The notes under the pieces: model-generated
Told to the model about the DNA's origin: nothing
Seen by the model: only the letters and a program-made list of their open reading frames with translations
Databases searched by the model: none
Position numbers and translations under genes: made by a program
Part shown: piece by piece, positions 13,951 to 19,067 of the stretch
How positions within the stretch are numbered: position 1 is the first letter of the stretch
Layout: every line of letters begins with the position of its first letter
Assembly (NCBI GenBank): GCA_910585805.1
Contig: CAJUFB010000072.1
Span: 1-19,067 of the forward strand
Length of the DNA stretch: 19,067 nt
DNA from: an uncultured Acetatifactor sp.
GTDB lineage: Bacteria; Bacillota; Clostridia; Lachnospirales; Lachnospiraceae
Direction of reading: 5' to 3'

Positions 13951-14799
13951 TCAATTCTCCTTCAGCAGCGCCACATATCTCGCCAGCGCATCCTGCCATG
14001 CCGGAAGCTTCTCAAAGCCATTCTCGGTCAGTTTATTATTGTCCATACGGCTGTTGGCCGGGCGCTTTGCCTTCGCTCCATACTCCGCAGTAGTCACAGG
14101 GAGCACGTTCACATTGACGCCCGCCTCCTTAAAGATAGCGCAGGCAAACTCATACCATGAGCAGGTTCCCTCATTCGTGGCGTGATAAATACCATACTTG
14201 TCCGTAAGCACCATATCCACCAGCAGCCTGGCCAGGTCATAAGTGTAGGTAGGTGAGCCGAACTGGTCATTTACCACTCGGATGGTATCATGTGTTTTCG
14301 CCAGATTCAGCATGGTTTTCACGAAATTTTTGCCGTTGATGCCGAATACCCAGGCAATGCGGACGATAAAGTACTTTTCCAGAGTATTCCTGACTGCAAG
14401 CTCTCCGTCGTATTTGGTACGTCCGTACACACTCTGCGGCTCACACGCATCCTCCGGTCTCCAGAAATGGGTTCCTTCACCGCCGAATACATAGTCCGTA
14501 CTGATCTGTACCATCTTAATATCCAGCTCCTTACAGACATTCGCTATATTCTGCGGGCCTTCCGCATTAACCTTCCGGCAAAGCCCCTCATTCTCTTCGG
14601 CGGCATCCACAGCCGTATACGCCGCACAGTGAATCACCGCATCCGGAGCCGCATCTTTAATGACCTTGTCCACACTGACCGGGTCCGTGATATCCATCTC
14701 CTCAATGTCCACGCCAACCGACTCAATACCGCGCTTTGTCAGCTCATTCACCACATCATGTCCTAACTGCCCCTTCACTCCTGTAACAAAAATCTTCAT
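13951..14799 (-). CDS. rfbD: dTDP-4-dehydrorhamnose reductase
   Basis: RmlD/RfbD catalyses the last step of dTDP-L-rhamnose synthesis, NAD(P)H-dependent reduction of dTDP-6-deoxy-L-lyxo-4-hexulose in the cytosol, supplying rhamnose for cell-wall and capsule polysaccharides. The 282-residue product is of normal length. It has the Rossmann nucleotide motif TGVKGQLG (6-13), HCAAYTAVDAAE (57-68), STDYVFGG (100-107) and the catalytic YxxxK as YGRTK (125-129), plus the family segment WVFGINGKNFVKTML. The ATG at 14797-14799 has GGAGGTAG upstream. The other dTDP-rhamnose genes (rmlA, rmlB, rmlC) are not next to it, so it is an orphan copy, or the only one with the rest elsewhere. It sits 42 bases after a terminator and runs into the response regulator gene. 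Confidence 0.92.
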   Translation of the reverse strand: MKIFVTGVKGQLGHDVVNELTKRGIESVGVDIEEMDITDPVSVDKVIKDAAPDAVIHCAAYTAVDAAEENEGLCRKVNAEGPQNIANVCKELDIKMVQISTDYVFGGEGTHFWRPEDACEPQSVYGRTKYDGELAVRNTLEKYFIVRIAWVFGINGKNFVKTMLNLAKTHDTIRVVNDQFGSPTYTYDLARLLVDMVLTDKYGIYHATNEGTCSWYEFACAIFKEAGVNVNVLPVTTAEYGAKAKRPANSRMDNNKLTENGFEKLPAWQDALARYVALLKEN

Positions 14800-14841
14800 C
14801 TTCTACCTCCGCTGATTTCAAAGACTTCTCTGCGCTGAATT

Positions 14842-14877
14842 TAAAACAAAAGGGTGCTGTTAAATTAACCACACCCT
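14842..14877 (-). terminator. Rho-independent terminator downstream of rpoC
   Basis: On the minus strand AGGGTG (14872-14877) pairs with CACCCT (14851-14856), with an inner GTTA/TAAC extension, followed at once by TTTTGTTTT. This is a classic intrinsic terminator. It should end the rpoBC transcript before rfbD. rfbD starts only about 42 bases later, so its expression needs read-through or a promoter overlapping this region; none was evident. Confidence 0.8.
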
Positions 14878-14904
14878 CCTGTTTCTTCATTCTGTTCCAC
14901 AGTT

Positions 14905-15006
14905 AGGAATTGTCGGAAAATAACTGCTGCAATTGCTTCAGGCAAAAGCCCGGAAATACAATAAAAATTGCCATAAACTTGCAGCAGTTATTTGTAGACA
15001 CTTCCT
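14905..15006. mobile_element. MITE-like inverted-repeat element after rpoC
   Basis: Two arms form an inverted repeat. Their inner 15 bp match perfectly (AAATAACTGCTGCAA at 14918-14932 and its complement at 14979-14993). Matching continues outward with a few mismatches to AGGAA (14905-14909) and TTCCT (15002-15006), about 24 of 29 positions. A 46-base unique centre has no gene. The right end TTTGTAGACACTTCC recurs exactly at 8744-8758. It is unrelated in sequence to the other 102-bp element. The stretch 14800-15077 otherwise holds only the terminator. Confidence 0.6.
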
Positions 15007-15077
15007 TACACTGCTATTCTTTTCAATTACACTATATAACCCTTTGCGGTTTGTAAGACATCCGGATCTTTCCCGGG

Positions 15078-18000
15078 TTATTTTTCACTTCCGACCAATG
15101 CAGGTTCTTCTGCCTCTTCAATCTCTTCTGTCTCAGCTTCATCGGCTTCCAGTGTTTCCTCCGAATCCGCATCCTCCAGTTTGTCGCTCAGTTCTTCTTC
15201 GGAGTCCTCATCCATATCTTCCCACTCCGAATTATCCTCCATACCTTCCCCGTCCGTCTCATCATACATGTCCTGGTCATTGACACCGTCAATTTCTTCT
15301 GCCTCTTCCACATCGTCAATGACTTCGTTCTCTCCGTCCTCACCTTCCGCATAGAGAGCGGCTTCCGTTTCGTCGCCTTCCATATCTCTGACTTTCTCGT
15401 TTTCGTCCGTATTCAGCCGAATGCTGCGATACCTCTTCATACCGGTACCCACAGGGATCAGCTTACCGATGATAACATTCTCCTTCAGGCCGATCAGATT
15501 ATCCACCTTACCCTTGATGGCAGCTTCCGTCAATACCTTCGTGGTCTCCTGGAAGGATGCCGCGGACAGGAATGAATTGGTAGCAAGAGCAGCCTTGGTA
15601 ATGCCCAATAGTACCTGCTTCCCTTCGGCCAGCTCCTTGCCCTCCGCAAAGAGAGCCTCGTTCATGTCCTCATATTCCAGCACATCCACCAGCGTTCCGG
15701 GCAGGAACTCGGTATCACCGCTGTTTTCAATACGCACCTTTTTCAGCATCTGGCGCACGATCACTTCGATATGCTTATCCGCAATGTCCACGCCCTGAAG
15801 TCGGTACACGCGCTGCACCTCACGGAGCATGTAATCCTGTACGGCGCGGATTCCCTTGATCTTCAGCAGGTCGTGCGGATTGACGCTACCCTCTGTCAGC
15901 TCATCGCCGGCTTCCAGCATCTGCCCGTCCAGCACCTTGATACGGGAACCGTAAGGGATCAGGTAAGCCTTATTCTCTCCTGTTTCCTCGTTGGTTATCA
16001 GCACTTCGCGCTTTTTCTTGGTATCACGCAGCTCCGCCCTGCCGCCGAACTCGGCAATGATGGCAAGTCCCTTGGGCTTTCTGGCCTCAAAAAGCTCCTC
16101 TACACGGGGAAGACCCTGTGTGATGTCATCACCGGCCACGCCGCCGGTATGGAAAGTTCTCATAGTCAGCTGAGTACCCGGCTCACCAATGGACTGCGCA
16201 GCAATGATACCTACTGCCTCGCCCACCTGCACGGCCTCGCCGGTTGCCATGTTGGCTCCGTAACATTTTGCGCAGATCCCCACATGGGAACGGCAGGTCA
16301 GAATGGTACGGATCTTCACTGCTTCAATGGGTTCCCCCTTCTCGTCCACGCCTGTGCTCAGGATCCTGGCTGCACGGCTGGGGGTGATCATATGATTGTG
16401 CTTCACGATCATATCCCCATTCTGATCGTAAATATCTTCACAGGAATACCTTCCCGTAATTCTGTCTTTCAGACTCTCTATGGTCTCCTTGCCATCCACG
16501 AAAGCCCTCACCGTCATACCCGGAATTTCTGTTCTGCCTTCGCTGCAGTCCATCTCCCGAATACTCAGCTCCTGAGATACGTCCACCATTCGCCTTGTCA
16601 GGTAACCAGAGTCCGATGTACGCAATGCCGTATCGGACAGCCCCTTCCGGGCACCGTGAGCAGACATGAAGTACTCCAGAACATCCAGTCCCTCACGGAA
16701 ATTCGACTTGATAGGCAATTCAATGGTACGTCCGGTGGTATCCGCCATCAATCCGCGCATACCCGCCAGCTGCTTGATCTGCTGATTGGAACCACGGGCT
16801 CCGGAGTCTGCCATCATATAAATGTTATTGTACTTATCCAGACCCGCCAGCAATACCTCTGTCAGCTCTTTATCCGTCTCATTCCAGGTCTCAACCACCG
16901 CGCGGTATCTCTCCTCCTCGGTGATCAGGCCTCTTCGGAAGTTTGTGGAAATCTTATCTACCGTAGCCTGTGCCTCCGCCAGCATCTCAGGCTTCCTTGC
17001 AGGCACAGTCATATCGGAGATGGACACTGTCATGGCTGCTCTGGTGGAGTACTTATATCCGATGGACTTCACATCATCCAGCACTTCGGCCGTTCTGGAA
17101 GCGCCGTGGGTATTGATAACCTTCTCCAGGATCTGCTTCAGGCCCTTCTTGTCCACATGGAAATCCACTTCCAGCTTCAGGAAATTCTCCGGCAGGCTTC
17201 TGTCTACAAACCCCAGATCCTGAGGCAGTATTTCGTTAAATATAAAACGCCCCAACGTAGATTCCACATTTCCGGTGATCACTTCGCCCTCTGCATTGGT
17301 CTTGGACACACGGACATTAATCCGGGAATGCAGCGTACAGTATTTATTCTCATAAGCCAGTATGGCTTCGTTCACATTCTTGAAGAATTTTCCCTCCCCC
17401 AGGGCTCCAGGTCTTTCCTGGGTCAGATAGTAGATGCCAAGCACCATATCCTGAGAAGGCACGGCCACGGGCCCGCCATCGGAAGGTTTCAGCAGGTTAT
17501 TGGGTGACAGCAGCAGAAAACGGCATTCCGCCTGCGCTTCCACAGACAACGGAAGGTGCACGGCCATCTGGTCACCGTCAAAGTCGGCATTAAATGCCGT
17601 ACATACCAGCGGATGCAGTTTGATCGCCTTGCCTTCCACCAGGATCGGCTCAAATGCCTGAATGCCCAGCCTGTGCAGAGTAGGCGCGCGGTTCAGCATC
17701 ACAGGATGCTCTTTGATAACCTCCTCCAGCACATCCCATACCTGGGTGTCCATTTTGTCTACCAGCTTCTTGGCATTCTTGATATTCTGGCTGATTCCCT
17801 TTGCCACCAGTTCCCGCATGACAAACGGCTTAAACAGTTCAATGGCCATTTCCTTTGGAAGACCGCATTGGTAAATCTTCAGTTCCGGCCCAACCACGAT
17901 AACGGAACGGCCGGAATAGTCCACACGCTTGCCCAGCAGATTCTGACGGAAACGCCCTGTCTTGCCTTTCAGCATATCGGACAGGGATTTCAGCGCCCTG

Positions 18001-18956
18001 TTGCCGGCGCCCGTGACGGGACGGCCCCTTCTGCCATTGTCGATCAAAGCATCCACAGCTTCCTGCAGCATCCTTTTCTCGTTCCGGACAATGATATCGG
18101 GCGCTCCCAGTTCCAGCAGTCTCTTCAGACGATTATTACGGTTGATGATCCTTCTGTACAGATCATTCAGATCGGATGTGGCAAACCGTCCGCCATCCAG
18201 CTGAACCATGGGGCGGATATCCGGCGGAATCACCGGGATCGCATCCATGATCATCCAGTCAGGCCTGTTTCCGGATTCCCGGAAAGCCTCTATCACTTCC
18301 AGACGCTTGATAATGCGCGCACGCTTCTGGCCGGATGAATCCTTTAAGCCGGTACGAAGTTCCTCTGCCTCCTGATCCAGGTCTATGGCCTGCAACAGTT
18401 CCTTGACAGCCTCCGCTCCCATACCCACGCGGAACTTATTGCCATACGTTTCCCTTGCATCCTGATATTCCTTCTCAGACAGAATCTGTTTATGATCCAG
18501 TCCTGTCTCACCGGGATCCAACACAATATAAGACGCAAAATAGAGCACCTTTTCCAGTACTCTGGGCGACAGATCCAGAATCAGTCCCATACGGCTGGGA
18601 ATCCCCTTGAAATACCAGATATGGGACACCGGAGCAGCAAGCTCGATATGACCCATGCGCTCCCGGCGCACACTGGCCTTGGTCACCTCCACACCACATC
18701 GATCACATACAACACCCTTGTATCTGATCTTTTTATACTTACCGCAATGGCACTCCCAGTCCTTGTTGGGTCCGAAAATCTTCTCGCAGAACAATCCGTC
18801 CCTCTCGGGTTTCAGAGTTCTGTAGTTAATGGTCTCCGGCTTCATTACTTCACCGTGTGACCATTCCCGGATCTTCTCCGGGGAAGCCAGACCAATCTTG
18901 ATGGCATCAAATTTCATGGGCTGATATGCAATCGCTTCATTTTTGGTTTCTGACAT
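15078..18956 (-). CDS. rpoC: DNA-directed RNA polymerase subunit beta'
   Basis: RpoC forms the clamp and active-site half of core RNA polymerase. The 1292-residue product has the N-terminal zinc ribbon (C69, C71, C84, C87), the catalytic magnesium loop NADFDGD (456-462, Asp 458/460/462), the bridge/trigger-loop region and the second zinc site CRSHVGICAKC. The ATG at 18954-18956 is preferred over a GTG three codons earlier because GGGAG lies 8 bases upstream of it. Unlike most relatives it ends in an acidic tail: by my count about half of the last ~109 residues are Asp or Glu, after the conserved RYRSIRLN end. The gene is complete and follows rpoB (outside the window) after a palindromic spacer; a terminator closes the transcript before rfbD. 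Confidence 0.98.
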   Translation of the reverse strand: MSETKNEAIAYQPMKFDAIKIGLASPEKIREWSHGEVMKPETINYRTLKPERDGLFCEKIFGPNKDWECHCGKYKKIRYKGVVCDRCGVEVTKASVRRERMGHIELAAPVSHIWYFKGIPSRMGLILDLSPRVLEKVLYFASYIVLDPGETGLDHKQILSEKEYQDARETYGNKFRVGMGAEAVKELLQAIDLDQEAEELRTGLKDSSGQKRARIIKRLEVIEAFRESGNRPDWMIMDAIPVIPPDIRPMVQLDGGRFATSDLNDLYRRIINRNNRLKRLLELGAPDIIVRNEKRMLQEAVDALIDNGRRGRPVTGAGNRALKSLSDMLKGKTGRFRQNLLGKRVDYSGRSVIVVGPELKIYQCGLPKEMAIELFKPFVMRELVAKGISQNIKNAKKLVDKMDTQVWDVLEEVIKEHPVMLNRAPTLHRLGIQAFEPILVEGKAIKLHPLVCTAFNADFDGDQMAVHLPLSVEAQAECRFLLLSPNNLLKPSDGGPVAVPSQDMVLGIYYLTQERPGALGEGKFFKNVNEAILAYENKYCTLHSRINVRVSKTNAEGEVITGNVESTLGRFIFNEILPQDLGFVDRSLPENFLKLEVDFHVDKKGLKQILEKVINTHGASRTAEVLDDVKSIGYKYSTRAAMTVSISDMTVPARKPEMLAEAQATVDKISTNFRRGLITEEERYRAVVETWNETDKELTEVLLAGLDKYNNIYMMADSGARGSNQQIKQLAGMRGLMADTTGRTIELPIKSNFREGLDVLEYFMSAHGARKGLSDTALRTSDSGYLTRRMVDVSQELSIREMDCSEGRTEIPGMTVRAFVDGKETIESLKDRITGRYSCEDIYDQNGDMIVKHNHMITPSRAARILSTGVDEKGEPIEAVKIRTILTCRSHVGICAKCYGANMATGEAVQVGEAVGIIAAQSIGEPGTQLTMRTFHTGGVAGDDITQGLPRVEELFEARKPKGLAIIAEFGGRAELRDTKKKREVLITNEETGENKAYLIPYGSRIKVLDGQMLEAGDELTEGSVNPHDLLKIKGIRAVQDYMLREVQRVYRLQGVDIADKHIEVIVRQMLKKVRIENSGDTEFLPGTLVDVLEYEDMNEALFAEGKELAEGKQVLLGITKAALATNSFLSAASFQETTKVLTEAAIKGKVDNLIGLKENVIIGKLIPVGTGMKRYRSIRLNTDENEKVRDMEGDETEAALYAEGEDGENEVIDDVEEAEEIDGVNDQDMYDETDGEGMEDNSEWEDMDEDSEEELSDKLEDADSEETLEADEAETEEIEEAEEPALVGSEK

Positions 18957-18985
18957 GATTGGCACTCCCTTCTATATTCAAATGT

Positions 18986-19046
18986 CACAGTAACCCCCAT
19001 GCAACGGGCTGTTCCACCGTGCATGAAAGTCTGGGGGTTTACTGTG
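18986..19046. repeat. Long palindromic hairpin in the rpoB-rpoC spacer
   Basis: CACAGTAACCCCCA (18986-18999) pairs with TGGGGGTTTACTGTG (19032-19046), with one bulged A. Inside, TGCAACGG pairs with CCGTGCA, giving a two-part stem-loop about 61 nt long. It lies 29 bases before the rpoC start. No rpoB stop can be assigned in the remaining 20 bases, so rpoB most likely ends just outside the window. The hairpin may be a processing site, an attenuator or a palindromic repeat element. Confidence 0.7.
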
Positions 19047-19067
19047 GATGCACACAAACCGCAAGAG

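Noticed and set aside
15771..17507. 578-codon open frame on the plus strand
   Set aside because: It is wholly antisense to rpoC and its translation has no family features; GC-biased codons in rpoC explain it.
1..19067. tRNA or rRNA genes
   Set aside because: No cloverleaf-like or conserved rRNA segments were recognised in the spacers.

Overview
The window looks like a chromosomal segment from a gut-type member of the Clostridia, most likely Lachnospiraceae. This is inferred from the Firmicutes-style RpoC, S12, S7, EF-G and EF-Tu proteins, AGGAGG-type ribosome binding sites, frequent TTG and GTG starts, and accessory families common in that group (Rpn/PD-(D/E)XK transposase-like protein, LytTR/GHKL two-component genes, an ECF sigma factor with a large C-terminal extension). 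Every supported gene lies on the minus strand, so transcription runs from high to low coordinates.

The two ends are core information-processing genes. At the right is rpoC (15078-18956), preceded by a palindromic rpoB-rpoC spacer. At the left is the str cluster in the usual order rpsL, rpsG, fusA, tuf (4158 down to 1; tuf is cut by the window edge). In many Firmicutes rpoBC runs almost directly into rpsL. Here about 11 kb of accessory DNA separates them. A rho-independent terminator follows rpoC, and a perfect-consensus promoter (TTGACA, 17 bp, TATAAT) stands before rpsL, so the str cluster appears to have its own transcription start. tuf also has its own promoter and is separated from fusA by a 31-bp tandem repeat array.

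The accessory block, in transcription order, contains: a stand-alone dTDP-4-dehydrorhamnose reductase gene (rfbD-like); a LytTR response regulator split in two by a one-base frameshift; a short soluble GHKL histidine kinase; a GNAT acetyltransferase gene broken by a 102-bp miniature inverted-repeat element and then fused to an ABC transporter gene that has lost its front; an Rpn-type nuclease/transposase gene with its own strong promoter; a second, inverted copy of the 102-bp element; an XRE regulator and an ABC exporter half-transporter probably co-transcribed; and an ECF sigma factor with a roughly 400-residue extension and a likely autoregulatory promoter. The region shows signs of repeated insertion, deletion and decay.

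The clearest little-described item is the 102-bp mobile element. Two copies in opposite orientation, about 92 percent identical, share terminal inverted repeats and an internal 14-bp stem. Removing 100 bp of one copy restores a textbook GNAT motif, which shows directly that it inserted. A second MITE-like inverted repeat of similar size (about 14905-15006) lies just after rpoC, and one of its ends recurs upstream of the XRE gene. No tRNA, rRNA or CRISPR array was seen.
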